Assembly: GCA_964561005.1 (NCBI GenBank)
Contig: CAZLNO010000021.1
Span: forward strand, 1 to 40,048
DNA: 40,048 nt
Reading direction: 5' to 3'
DNA from: CAZLNO01 sp964561005
Lineage (GTDB): Bacteria > Pseudomonadota > Alphaproteobacteria > Kiloniellales > Rhodovibrionaceae
Each line of letters starts with the position of its first letter. Position 1 is the first letter of the stretch. Both the position numbers and the translations under genes were made by a program. The notes under the pieces are model-generated. The model was given only the letters and a program-made list of their open reading frames with translations. It was not told where the DNA came from and ran no database searches. Of the stretch, positions 17,846 through 26,486 are shown piece after piece.

Positions 17846-19089
17846 GACTGCTGGTCTTCTCCACGCTCTATCCCAACGCCGCGCAGCCATTCCACGGCAT
17901 CTTCGTCGAAAACCGCCTGCGCCACCTGCTGGCGGAGAGCGGCTACGACGCGCGGGTGGTGGCGCCGGTGCCGTGGTTCCCCTCGGCGCATCAGCGCTTC
18001 GGCAGCTATGCCACCTTCGCCCGGGTGCCGCGTCGCGAGCATCGCAACGGCCTCCAGGTGGAGCACCCGCGCTACCCGGTGATCCCGAAGGTAGGGATGG
18101 CCGGGGTGCCGTTCCTGCTCTACGCGGCGGCGCGGCGGACGGTCGGTCGACTGCGGGCCCAGGGCTTCGATTTCGACCTGATCGACGCGCACTACTTCTA
18201 TCCCGACGGGGTGGCGGCGGCGCTGCTCGCGCGGGCGTTCGACCGGCCCTTCGTGGTCACCGGGCGCGGCACCGACCTGAACCTGATCCCACGCTACCGC
18301 ATTCCCCGGCGACTGATCCGCTGGACCGCCGGGCAGGCGGCGGGCCTGATCACTGTGTGCGAGGCGCTGCGCGACGATCTCGCCGCGCTCGGCGTGCCGG
18401 AGGACCGGGTGACGGTGCTGCGCAATGGGGTCGATTTGGAGGTCTTCGCGCGCGATCCGGCCGGCCGGCACGACCTGCGCCGGCACCTCCCGCCGCGGGC
18501 GCCGGTGCTGTTGTCGGTGGGCCACCTGATTCCGCGCAAGGGGCACGACCTCGCGATCCGCGCCCTGGCGCACCTTCCGGCCGCAAGCTTGCTGATCGTC
18601 GGTCGCGGTCCGGAAGAGGCGGCGCTGCGACGCCTGGCGCGGGAAGCGGGGGTGGCCGAGCGGGTTCGCTTCCTGGGCGCGCTGCCCCACACCGAGCTGA
18701 AGCGGGCCTACAGCGCGGCCGACGTGCTGGTGCTGGCCTCCAGCCGGGAAGGCTGGCCCAACGTCCTGCTGGAGAGCCTGGCGTGCGGCACGCCGGTGGT
18801 GGCGACGGCCGTCAATGGGTCGCCCGAGGTGGTCCGCGATCCGGTCGCCGGGCGCATCGTGGCCGCGCGGACGCCCGAGGCGATCGCCAATGCCGTGCGC
18901 GAGGTGCTCGCCGCGGCGCCGGACCCGGCCGCGGTCCGGCGCTATGCCGAGGGCTTTTCCTGGCAGCCGATCGCCCGGGGGCAGATGGCGCTGTTCGAGC
19001 GCGTTCTCGCCGATCGGGGCGCCGCCGGGCACGCGCCCGAAATCCAGGTGGCGCCGGCGCGGCAAGCAGGCCAGGCCGTCAGAAGGTGA
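17842..19089 (+). CDS. Glycosyltransferase family 4 (GT-B)
   Basis: This 415-residue cytoplasmic retaining glycosyltransferase probably adds one sugar to the EPS repeat. It has the N-terminal acceptor domain (STLYPNAAQPFHGIFVENRL), the linker motif VLRNGVDLEVF, then the GT4 donor domain with SVGHLIPRKGHDLAI, IVGRGPEEAAL and the C-terminal EX7E-type region ASSREGWPNVLLESLACGTPVVAT. ATG 17842 begins MRLLVFSTLYP, the right place for the family; upstream codons from 17710 encode Arg/Gly-rich sequence. The sugar specificity cannot be read. Its end overlaps by 11 bases the end of the minus-strand OPX/barrel gene (convergent). Confidence 0.9.
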   Translation: MRLLVFSTLYPNAAQPFHGIFVENRLRHLLAESGYDARVVAPVPWFPSAHQRFGSYATFARVPRREHRNGLQVEHPRYPVIPKVGMAGVPFLLYAAARRTVGRLRAQGFDFDLIDAHYFYPDGVAAALLARAFDRPFVVTGRGTDLNLIPRYRIPRRLIRWTAGQAAGLITVCEALRDDLAALGVPEDRVTVLRNGVDLEVFARDPAGRHDLRRHLPPRAPVLLSVGHLIPRKGHDLAIRALAHLPAASLLIVGRGPEEAALRRLAREAGVAERVRFLGALPHTELKRAYSAADVLVLASSREGWPNVLLESLACGTPVVATAVNGSPEVVRDPVAGRIVAARTPEAIANAVREVLAAAPDPAAVRRYAEGFSWQPIARGQMALFERVLADRGAAGHAPEIQVAPARQAGQAVRR

Positions 19090-21415
19090 ACCGGCCGCTC
19101 ACCGTGACGGCGTTCTCGGTGAACTCGTCCTGCGACTCCGTCGAGTCGCGGCGAGAGAAGAAGTATTGGATCGACAGCGACAGGTTCTGGAATCCGGTGT
19201 AATCCAGACCGACGGAGACATCGATTTCGTCGTCCTCGACCTCGTCGTTACCAACCACCGGACTTAGATCTCGAAAGGTGATGTTTTCGTAGGTCGCGTC
19301 GAGCGAGAAAGACAGCTCGCGGGTCAGAGGCCGTCCGTAGTCGACCCCGAACAGGATGCTTTCCTCGGTGTCCTCGCCGTCCACGGCGTCTTCCTGCTCG
19401 GTCTGGTAGGAAGCTTCGAAGCCCAGGGAGTTGCGCCCGAACGCGGTGGTGACGCGTCCGGTCAGGGTCTCGGTCCGCGTGACCTCGTCGCGGATGGAAA
19501 AGCGGTCGCGGCGCGGGTCGAAGTCGTCGATGTCCCCGGGATCTTGCGGCAGGGCGGCGGCGAGGCGCTCCTGGCCGGTGGCGACTTCTTCGTCATAGGA
19601 CAGCGACACGGAGGTGCGGGCGCCGATGTCGTGGCGGGCCTCGACCGTGAGCGTCTCGTCGTCGTCCTCCCGGCCCGCGAGGGCGAACAAGGACGTGTCC
19701 GGAGAAGGGGTCCAGCGGAAGCCGCCCCGCCACAGCGGCGCCTCGAATTCGTCCTCCTGATCCTCGGTCTCCAGCTTCTGATAGCCGATATCCCCGATGA
19801 GCGCGAAATCCCGGAAGAGGGCATATTGATTGCGGAGAATCACCTCCCGGCGTGACTGATCCGAATCCCCGCCGGTCGCGAAGTCGCTGCCGGCGCCGTC
19901 GCCGTCGGCGAAATCCAGCTCCGAGGCGCGCCCGGTGAGAGACCAACTGTAACGCCCGAACCAGGGGCCGCTCGATGCGGTGAGAGAGACCTCGTGCTGG
20001 ATGCTGTCGGAGGCGTCGTCGTCCCGGTCGAAGCGGTCGAAGTCGTTATCCTCATCCTCGTCCCCGCTGATCCGGGTCACCGTGCCGGCATAGCGGACCT
20101 CGGCCCGTGCCAGGCGACCCAACCGCCGGACCACGTAGGGACTGACGCGGTAGGTCTGCACGGTTTCCCGGTTGGCGTCGTTCGCGCCGCTGGCCGAGGC
20201 GGCGCCGGCGCTGTCGAGGACTTGCTGCGAGACCGAGGCGGAGACGTCGGTGAAGAAGAAGTTCTCCGCCCATTCGAACGTTCCGAGACCGGCAACGTTT
20301 GCGTTGAAATCGTTTCCGGAATCGCTGAGGCTCTGGCGTTCGAACAGCACCGAGGCGTTGAGCGCGGCCTGCACCCGGGCCAGATCGGCGTTCAGGCTGA
20401 TACCGGGGCCGACTTCGGTGATCAGCGCCGCCTCCTTCTCGTCGTCGGGCTCGAGGTCGACGTTGTCGGTGAAGGTCTGTCGCGCCGTCACGAACTGGTT
20501 GAACCGCCAGTCCCCGGCGAAGAACCCCTCGGGAATGACGACGATGTCGCCGGGCCGCAGCCGCGGGTTCTCGGCGGCGCGACCGGTCCGGGACAGGCGC
20601 CGCAGGTCCAGGGCGATCCGCTCGCGTTCACCATTTTCCCGCCGCAGCAGATAGGCGTTGCTGCCCGAGGCATTCGGCGGCAAGCCGCCGAGGGCGAGCA
20701 CCACGTCGAGCACCGTCATGCCCTTGCGGTAGGGCAGAGTCGTCGGCGGGACGGCATCGCCGATCACCCGGATGCGCTGATCGAAGGTGCCGGTCGCCGC
20801 CTCCACGTAGACGGTGACCAGCGGGTCGGCGATGTAGTCCGCCAGCCGGTCTTCCAGCGCCTCGGCGAGCTCGCCGGGCGTCTTGCCGACCACCACGACC
20901 TCGCCGACGAGCGGCAGGGCGAGCCGGCCGTCCGGGCGCACGGTGAAGGTGCCCGACAGCTCGGGCTCCCGCCGCACGTCGATCCGCAGGCTGTCGGCGG
21001 GGCCGATCCGATACCCCGGCTCGACTCCTGGTGGGTCCGGGTCCCGAGGCCCTTCCGCCTGGTCCGGAGTCTGGGCGAGTTGGGCCGAGGCCCGATAGCT
21101 CACATGGCTCAGCGGGGTCCCATCGCCGGCGCGGCCGTGGACGGGGGCCAGGCCAAGGCAGACGGCCATGGCGGCGGCCAAGAGGGCGGCCAGCCCGCGA
21201 CCGCGCCTTTCGGGGCCGCTCGCAACGGGATAAGAATGGAGGCGGGTGGGCCACGATCGGCAAAGGGGAGCCGATTTGCGATCCCAACTTCGAAAGGACG
21301 ATGACTCCGGCACGCCGGCCAGGCGCCCACGCCGCGGTTTCGCTGTCGTGGGGCTGCCCGGTTCGAAGCGCTGTGGACGCATGGCCGTTGGGTCTTTGAT
21401 TGTCGATCCTCCCAC
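19079..21415 (-). CDS. Polysaccharide export (OPX) domain fused to an outer-membrane beta-barrel
   Basis: This 778-residue protein (if started at GTG 21415; ATG 21382 is the alternative) joins two modules. Residues about 130-305 form an OPX/SLBB domain clearly paralogous to the lipoprotein at 6003-6623 (shared YRIGP, TVRPDGR, DPLVTV, GTFDQ, PYRKGMTVLDV, PGDIVVIPEGFF). The remaining ~470 residues alternate short amphipathic strands with acidic loops and end in SGRFTF, a terminal Phe as recognised by the BAM complex. This part resembles the uncharacterised outer-membrane family found in PEP-CTERM/XrtA loci. A hydrophobic signal segment (GLAALLAAAMAVCLGLAPVHG) starts unusually late, near residue 74, so the true start is uncertain. 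It is the only core-function gene on the minus strand, convergent with a GT and divergent from another. Role inferred: EPS conduit across the outer membrane. Confidence 0.85.
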   Translation of the reverse strand: MGGSTIKDPTAMRPQRFEPGSPTTAKPRRGRLAGVPESSSFRSWDRKSAPLCRSWPTRLHSYPVASGPERRGRGLAALLAAAMAVCLGLAPVHGRAGDGTPLSHVSYRASAQLAQTPDQAEGPRDPDPPGVEPGYRIGPADSLRIDVRREPELSGTFTVRPDGRLALPLVGEVVVVGKTPGELAEALEDRLADYIADPLVTVYVEAATGTFDQRIRVIGDAVPPTTLPYRKGMTVLDVVLALGGLPPNASGSNAYLLRRENGERERIALDLRRLSRTGRAAENPRLRPGDIVVIPEGFFAGDWRFNQFVTARQTFTDNVDLEPDDEKEAALITEVGPGISLNADLARVQAALNASVLFERQSLSDSGNDFNANVAGLGTFEWAENFFFTDVSASVSQQVLDSAGAASASGANDANRETVQTYRVSPYVVRRLGRLARAEVRYAGTVTRISGDEDEDNDFDRFDRDDDASDSIQHEVSLTASSGPWFGRYSWSLTGRASELDFADGDGAGSDFATGGDSDQSRREVILRNQYALFRDFALIGDIGYQKLETEDQEDEFEAPLWRGGFRWTPSPDTSLFALAGREDDDETLTVEARHDIGARTSVSLSYDEEVATGQERLAAALPQDPGDIDDFDPRRDRFSIRDEVTRTETLTGRVTTAFGRNSLGFEASYQTEQEDAVDGEDTEESILFGVDYGRPLTRELSFSLDATYENITFRDLSPVVGNDEVEDDEIDVSVGLDYTGFQNLSLSIQYFFSRRDSTESQDEFTENAVTVSGRFTF

Positions 21416-21454
21416 CCTCGCGCCTTGTTAGCTTGAAACATCCGTCGGGCCAAG

Positions 21455-22663
21455 ATGCGAGTTCTCTATCACCACCGGATCCTGGCGCGCGACGGCATGC
21501 AGGTGCATGTGGGTGAGATCGTGGACGCCCTGCGGCGCCGCGGCCACACCGTCGCGCTCGTGGGACCGACTCCGGGGGACGGCGCGACTCCGGCGCTGCC
21601 GAGTTTGTCGATCGTGGAATGGCTGGGCGGCCTGCGCCACCGCTTGCCCGCGTGGGCGAGCGAGCTGCTGGAACTGGCCTACAACGTCGTCGCCTGGCGG
21701 CGGCTGAAGGCGGAAGCCCGCGCCTTTGCCCCGGACGTGATCTATGAGCGCTACAACCTGTTCCTGCTCGTGGGGGTATGGCTCAAGCGGGCCCTGGACG
21801 TGCCGCTGATCGTGGAGGTGAATGCGCCCCTGGTGCACGAGCGCGCCACCTACGCCAAGTTGACACTGACGCCGCTGGCGCGCTGGGCGGAGCGCTATGT
21901 CTGGTGCCGCGCCGATGCGGTGCTGCCGGTGAGCCAGGCGCTGGCGGCCTTCGTGCGGGAAGCCGGGGTGGCCGCGGAGCGCGTCGTGGTGATTCCCAAT
22001 GGCGTGCGGCCGGAAGCCTATCAGGAAGACGGAACCGGCCCCGAGCTGCGCCGCCGGCTCGGCCTGGAGGGTCGGGTGGTGTTCGGCTTCGTCGGGTTCG
22101 CGCGACCCTGGCATGGCCTGGAGCGGGTCCTGGACGCCTTCGTGCAGTGGCCGGGGGAGGGGCCGCACCTGCTCGTCGTGGGCGACGGCCCGGCCCGCGC
22201 CGGACTGGAGGCGCGCGCGGCGGCGCTGGGCTTGTCCGACCGATTGACGATCACCGGCGCGGTGCCTCACGCGGCGATCCCGGGCTACCTGCGGGCCTTC
22301 GACGTGGCGCTGCAACCCGACGTGACGCCCTATGCCTCGCCCTTGAAGCTGTTCGAGTACATGGCCGCCGGCCGTGCCATCATCGCGCCCGATCGCCCGA
22401 ATATCCGCGAGATCGTGGTCGACGGCGAGACGGCGGTGCTGTTCGACCCGGAACAGCCGGGCCGGTTGGAGAGCGCGATCGCCCGCCTGGCCGGCGATGC
22501 CGCGCTGCGCGACCGGCTGGGCGCCGCCGCGGCCCGGGAGATCGTGCGGCGAGGCCGGACCTGGGACGCGAACGCGGCGCGCATCGAGGCGGTGGCCGAG
22601 GAGCTTCTGGGCCGCGCCTCAGAGGTGCGCTCCTCGCCGGCACCCAAGGCCTCGAACGCGTGA
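21455..22663 (+). CDS. Glycosyltransferase family 4 (GT-B)
   Basis: This 402-residue protein starts MRVLYHHRILARDGMQVHVGE, a family-typical acceptor-domain opening with a Rossmann strand and Gly-rich turn. The donor domain shows VIPNGVRPEAY, FGFVGFARPWHGLERVLDA, LLVVGDGPARAGLE, and a late region SPLKLFEYMAAGRAIIAPDRPNI containing the nucleotide-binding Glu. It should transfer a hexose-type sugar to the lipid-linked repeat in the cytoplasm; donor and linkage are unknown. It diverges from the OPX/barrel gene with only 39-72 bases between starts, so the two promoters must share or overlap that interval. No strong Shine-Dalgarno site is seen. Confidence 0.88.
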   Translation: MRVLYHHRILARDGMQVHVGEIVDALRRRGHTVALVGPTPGDGATPALPSLSIVEWLGGLRHRLPAWASELLELAYNVVAWRRLKAEARAFAPDVIYERYNLFLLVGVWLKRALDVPLIVEVNAPLVHERATYAKLTLTPLARWAERYVWCRADAVLPVSQALAAFVREAGVAAERVVVIPNGVRPEAYQEDGTGPELRRRLGLEGRVVFGFVGFARPWHGLERVLDAFVQWPGEGPHLLVVGDGPARAGLEARAAALGLSDRLTITGAVPHAAIPGYLRAFDVALQPDVTPYASPLKLFEYMAAGRAIIAPDRPNIREIVVDGETAVLFDPEQPGRLESAIARLAGDAALRDRLGAAAAREIVRRGRTWDANAARIEAVAEELLGRASEVRSSPAPKASNA

Positions 22664-22926
22664 AACCCTGGCGATGGCCAAGAGGCGCGAACATCTTCCT
22701 CCATCTTCCTCTAACGCCATGGCCGCCGGTGTCGCGCCGCGGCCGTCGGTGGATCTCGACGATCGTCCATATCCGGCGGCCGCGACCGCGCGCATGGTCG
22801 AGATCACGGGCAACTGGCATCATCCTCAGGATGGGGAATGTCAAGCGCACGCAGGGATGCAGGGTCTTGTGGAATTGCGGGCGGGTCGACCGCCGAGCGG
22901 TGGGCGGCCGAACCGCGGCAGCGATC

Positions 22927-24198
22927 ATGGCAACGACGACCGGTATGGAACGGATTCGCCCCCTTGGGATCAGGCTGTTGCGGAGCGGCGCTCTGGCCGC
23001 GCTGGCGGTGCTGTGCGGCGGCCTGCTCGCCCCGGCGGCCGCGGCGGGGGAAGACCGCCTGCAGCGCGAGCTCGAGGAGGCCTGGGCGCGCGACGAGGCA
23101 AGCTGGGAAGCCGCGATCGAGCGGGCGGAACGGCGGCGGCGCCTGCTGGGCGCGGACGGCGGCGGAGTCGGCACCGACCCTGGCACCGAGGCCGGCACGT
23201 CGGCGGCAGCGTCCGCGGACCGGCGGTCGCGGCTCTCGCGGACGGACAGCCGCGCGACCCCGCGCCGCGAGCGCGCGACCCCTGCCGCATCGGAGGCCAC
23301 ACCCGCGCGCGGTGGCGACGGTCCCAAGGCCGCCCTGGAGGCGCGGGGCTTCACCTGCTCGGACGCGGTCGAGGGCTGGGGCTGTCCCGATCTCCAGAGG
23401 CGCCTCGCCGAGGCCCGGCCCGGGGAATTGCTGGCGCTGCCGAAGGGCGACTACGTGCAGTGCGTGGTACAGCCGAAGGGCAAACCCTTGCGCCTGGACT
23501 TCCAGGGCAGCCGCCTGCACGGCAAGGCCTGCGCCGGCAAGGCGGCGATCGTGCAGACCGCGCCGCTGCAGATCCGCAACGTGGAATGCTTCGACATAGC
23601 GGTGCCGCACGGCAACGGCGCCTGCGTGCGGCATCAGTCCGGCGGGCTGGCGCTGCACGACGTCATCTTCCGCGACTCCCAGTCCGGCGTGCTCGCCAGC
23701 CCGAACGCCGGCCCGCTGCGCATCCGCGGAGGGCGGTTCGAGGGGCTGGGCGGCGACTGCAGCCTGAAGTGCGGGCGCGCCCACGGCATCTATTATCAGG
23801 GCCCGGAACTCCACATCCGGGGCGCCACCTTCGCCAGGGCGCGCGACGAGGGGCATCTGGTCAAGACCGGCGCGGCCAAGACGGTGATCGTGGACAGCAC
23901 CTTCGACGAAACCGAGGGGCTGGGCAGCCGGGTGATCGACGCCTACAACGGCGGCATCCTGGAGCTGCGCGATATCCGCATCCTCGCGACGCCCGGCGAC
24001 GGCAACCCCGACGTCATCGGCTTCGACCACGAGCGCCGGCAGGACCATCCCGAGAACCGGATCACCGTCGCCGGGTCGCGGATCGACTGCGCCGGTGGGC
24101 CGCTGGTCGGCGGACGCGAGGATCTGGGATCCGTGGCCATCATGTTGAAGGACAACGCCCTGTCGGCTTGCCGCCTGCCGGTCGGGGAGGGGGGCTGA
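22927..24198 (+). CDS. Secreted Cys-rich right-handed beta-helix protein
   Basis: This exported protein of about 423 residues has no close family I can name. A signal peptide is visible (RPLGIRLLRSGALAALAVLCGG..APAAAAG). A helical, charged segment (LQRELEEAWARDEASWEAAIERAERRRR) and a disordered Ala/Arg/Thr linker follow. From about residue 135 the sequence shows parallel beta-helix rungs (IRNVECFDI, LHDVIFRDSQSG, IRGGRFEGLG, IRGATFARARDEGH, ILELRDIRIL) with about eleven Cys that may cross-brace rungs. Such folds bind or cleave polysaccharides (lyases, epimerases). ATG 22927, 22945 or 22831 could be the start; none has a good ribosome site. The 263 bases before it hold no recognised gene. Its stop overlaps the sulfotransferase start as TGATG, implying joint translation. 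Confidence 0.7.
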   Translation: MATTTGMERIRPLGIRLLRSGALAALAVLCGGLLAPAAAAGEDRLQRELEEAWARDEASWEAAIERAERRRRLLGADGGGVGTDPGTEAGTSAAASADRRSRLSRTDSRATPRRERATPAASEATPARGGDGPKAALEARGFTCSDAVEGWGCPDLQRRLAEARPGELLALPKGDYVQCVVQPKGKPLRLDFQGSRLHGKACAGKAAIVQTAPLQIRNVECFDIAVPHGNGACVRHQSGGLALHDVIFRDSQSGVLASPNAGPLRIRGGRFEGLGGDCSLKCGRAHGIYYQGPELHIRGATFARARDEGHLVKTGAAKTVIVDSTFDETEGLGSRVIDAYNGGILELRDIRILATPGDGNPDVIGFDHERRQDHPENRITVAGSRIDCAGGPLVGGREDLGSVAIMLKDNALSACRLPVGEGG

Positions 24199-25199
24199 TG
24201 GCGCTGGCCGAGTCCGAGAGGGCCACTTTCCGGGCAGTGGAGCCGGCGCCGGACCGGGAGCCGGCCGGTACGCCGATCTTTGTCCTGGGCAGCCCGCGCT
24301 CCGGCACGACCTGGCTCGGCAAGATCTTCGACAGCCATCCGGACGTGCGCTACATCCACGAGCCGGAGATCACCTTTCCGCCCGACGACATCCCCGTGTT
24401 CACGCCGGACGGGCAGCCCTATGCGGCGGCCATGGCGCCGTTCGTTCAGCGCTGGACGGGGAACTGGCATCCGCGCAGCCGGGCGACGGTGCCTGTCTTC
24501 CCAAAGTCCTACACGCGGTTCGATCCGCTTCGGCCGCCGCTGATCCACGCGGCCCGCATCTTCTACCACGGCATTGATCGCTACCTGCATGCCCAGTGGC
24601 TGTGGCCGGTGATCTCGGAACCGTCGGTGGGGGTGCCGGTGGTCAAGGGTGTAAACCTGCTGGGCCGGGTTCCCACGCTGCTGGCGGCTTGTCCGGAGGC
24701 GCGGATCATTCATGTGGTGCGCCATCCCTGCGCGCAGGTGGCCTCGGTCTTGCGAGGACGCCGGCGGCGCAGCGCGCGGCCGGTGCCGGTTTCGGCCCTG
24801 CCGAGTTCGCGCTGCGGCCGGGAGCGCGGTCTGACGGCGGAGACCCTGGCGCCCTGCGACGACATCGCGCGGGCCGCCTGGCAGTGGCTGTGCTTCAACG
24901 AGGATGTGCTGTGCCTGGAGGACCCGCGGATCCTGACGGTGGCCTACGATCGCGTGGTGGAAAGCCCCGTCAAGAGCGTGCAAGAGATGCTGACCTTCGC
25001 CGGCCTGACCCCGTGCGCGGAGGTCGATGCCTTCATCGCGCGGCTCCGCAGCGGCGGCCACCGGGACTCGCGCTATTCGCTCGCCCGCGACCCCGCGGCG
25101 GCGCTCGACCGCTGGCGCCGGGAGCTCTCGGCGGAGGCGCAGGCGCGGATTGAGGCGATCGCGGCGGGGAGTCGGGCGGGGTCATGGTTCGAGCTGTGA
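24198..25199 (+). CDS. Sulfotransferase (PAPS-dependent)
   Basis: This 333-residue enzyme transfers sulfate from PAPS to an acceptor, probably an EPS sugar. The 5'-phosphosulfate loop GSPRSGTTWL is at residues 31-40, and the 3'-phosphate site IIHVVRHPCAQVASVLRGRR lies near 170-188 with the Arg/Ser pair. The C-terminal helices end in GSWFEL. It starts inside the stop of the beta-helix gene (TGATG), so the two are coupled and may act on the same polymer. Its last 18 bases overlap the end of a second sulfotransferase running the other way. Base composition matches the GC-rich core. A glycan sulfotransferase is likely by context; lipid or small-molecule acceptors are possible. Confidence 0.87.
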   Translation: MALAESERATFRAVEPAPDREPAGTPIFVLGSPRSGTTWLGKIFDSHPDVRYIHEPEITFPPDDIPVFTPDGQPYAAAMAPFVQRWTGNWHPRSRATVPVFPKSYTRFDPLRPPLIHAARIFYHGIDRYLHAQWLWPVISEPSVGVPVVKGVNLLGRVPTLLAACPEARIIHVVRHPCAQVASVLRGRRRRSARPVPVSALPSSRCGRERGLTAETLAPCDDIARAAWQWLCFNEDVLCLEDPRILTVAYDRVVESPVKSVQEMLTFAGLTPCAEVDAFIARLRSGGHRDSRYSLARDPAAALDRWRRELSAEAQARIEAIAAGSRAGSWFEL

Positions 25200-26072
25200 G
25201 GGCGCCGGCCGCGCTTCAGATGGGGTGACGTCGATGCCGCTCAGCTCGCGCAATCGCGCGATGTCCGGGGCCAGGAGCGTATGCAAGCTGCGGAGTTCCT
25301 CCCCCGTCATCTCCGGCGGCGTCTGCGTGAGCGAATGCTTGAGGGCGGTGCGCAGGCGCGGCGGCATGGATCGCTTCGCGAATGCGTTGATCTGCTTCAG
25401 CCCGCGTTTGCCGAACAGCCTGACAAGTCCCTGGCCCAATGGATTGAAAGCGATGGCGGCATTGGTCCGCCGCGGGACCTCCGGGGACGGAGTGGGACTT
25501 CGCGGGACGAGTCCCAGAAACCGATCGATGCTGTCGAGCACGGCTCGAGGGTCCTGGAACAGCGCCTCGGCTCTCAGCAGCAGGATTTGATCCCGCGGGA
25601 ACACTTCGAGGTATTTTTCGAGCTGGAAGGCATAGCGGCTTGCGAGAACATAAGGCGACTCGGGCGAGAGGCAGGCGGAGAACGGGCGGGATTCCTCGCC
25701 ATAGCGCCGCGCGTGCAGGTAGGCGGAGAAGGCCCGTCGCACGGGATCGCGGAGCAGGTAGATGAGCCGGGCATCCGGGGCGGCAGCGTGAATGCGCCGA
25801 GCGGGGTCGGTGCCGGCCGGGCCGCCGCGCGCGGTGTATTGCGTGTAGCTCGTCGAGGCATCGACGAGTGTCCGCGTCGGGTCGCGAAACCTCTGCTGGT
25901 ACCAATCCCAGCCATGTGCATAGTGTCGGGTGAAAAAGTCGGGCTCCTTCGGCGTGGCCAGGCAAATCGCCGGATTGGCGGCCAGGAGATCCCCCAGGAA
26001 GGTGGTGCCGGCCTTCTGGGCCCCGATCAGGAAGACCTTGGGCGGAAATCCGGCAAGACGATCAGGCGTCAT
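25182..26072 (-). CDS. Sulfotransferase (heparan-type, PAPS-dependent)
   Basis: This 296-residue sulfotransferase has the 5'-phosphosulfate loop GAQKAGTTFL (17-26), a PKEPDFF motif (41-47) characteristic of glycan N-/O-sulfotransferases, and the 3'-phosphate site LIYLLRDPVRRAFSAYLH with Arg108 and Ser116. It differs clearly from the + strand sulfotransferase at 24198-25199, so the pair is not a simple duplication. ATG 26072 gives the family-normal length; in-frame codons further upstream are Pro/Arg-rich. Its start overlaps the end of the small membrane ORF at 26062-26421. It probably modifies a different position of the EPS (inference). Confidence 0.87.
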   Translation of the reverse strand: MTPDRLAGFPPKVFLIGAQKAGTTFLGDLLAANPAICLATPKEPDFFTRHYAHGWDWYQQRFRDPTRTLVDASTSYTQYTARGGPAGTDPARRIHAAAPDARLIYLLRDPVRRAFSAYLHARRYGEESRPFSACLSPESPYVLASRYAFQLEKYLEVFPRDQILLLRAEALFQDPRAVLDSIDRFLGLVPRSPTPSPEVPRRTNAAIAFNPLGQGLVRLFGKRGLKQINAFAKRSMPPRLRTALKHSLTQTPPEMTGEELRSLHTLLAPDIARLRELSGIDVTPSEARPAPSQLEP

Positions 26073-26421
26073 GCGATCCGGCCCTTGTCCGGGCTTTCCG
26101 CGGTCTTGCTTGCCGTCGGCCGAGCCGCGTGTGACTCTTGGAAGGAGATCCCACGGCGTGCGTTTCGGACTCGGATGTGGAGTGCGCGCGCTTGCCGGCC
26201 ACCGGCCCAGTCGGACCGGGTGCGGGCCCTTGATCCGCAGCGGAGCGGCGGCGCCCGCGTCGGCCGGCTTCGCGACGGCCTGGATCCGAGGATGCGGTGG
26301 GCAAACGCTGCGCGAAAAAGCCGGTTTGTTCCTGGGGCGGCCGACCATCGTGCCGCAGGGTCCAGATCGCCAGATAATACACCAAGCCAATGGCGACGAG
26401 CACGCCGAGGTACGTTAGCAT
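26062..26421 (-). CDS. Possible small single-pass membrane protein
   Basis: This 119-residue frame starts MLTYLGVLVAIGLVYYLAIW, a single membrane helix, then becomes a long basic Arg/Pro/Ser/Gly-rich tail. It overlaps the start of the minus-strand sulfotransferase by 11 bases, consistent with an operon. The first 45 residues have a believable membrane-helix pattern; the tail resembles translated non-coding GC-rich DNA, so the real protein may be shorter or absent. No Shine-Dalgarno site is clear. Without it, the 414-base gap 26073-26486 would hold no gene. Confidence 0.35.
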   Translation of the reverse strand: MLTYLGVLVAIGLVYYLAIWTLRHDGRPPQEQTGFFAQRLPTASSDPGRREAGRRGRRRSAADQGPAPGPTGPVAGKRAHSTSESETHAVGSPSKSHTRLGRRQARPRKARTRAGSHDA

Positions 26422-26486
26422 AGCCAGCCGTTCCGGAACTTGTCTGCACTGAGCAATATCGTATCTCTGATGCTTGGGCCCCTGCA

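Noticed and set aside
21778..22926. In-frame upstream extension of the beta-helix gene
   Set aside because: It overlaps a well-supported glycosyltransferase in another frame and reads as Arg/Gly-rich shadow sequence; the signal peptide begins only near 22945.
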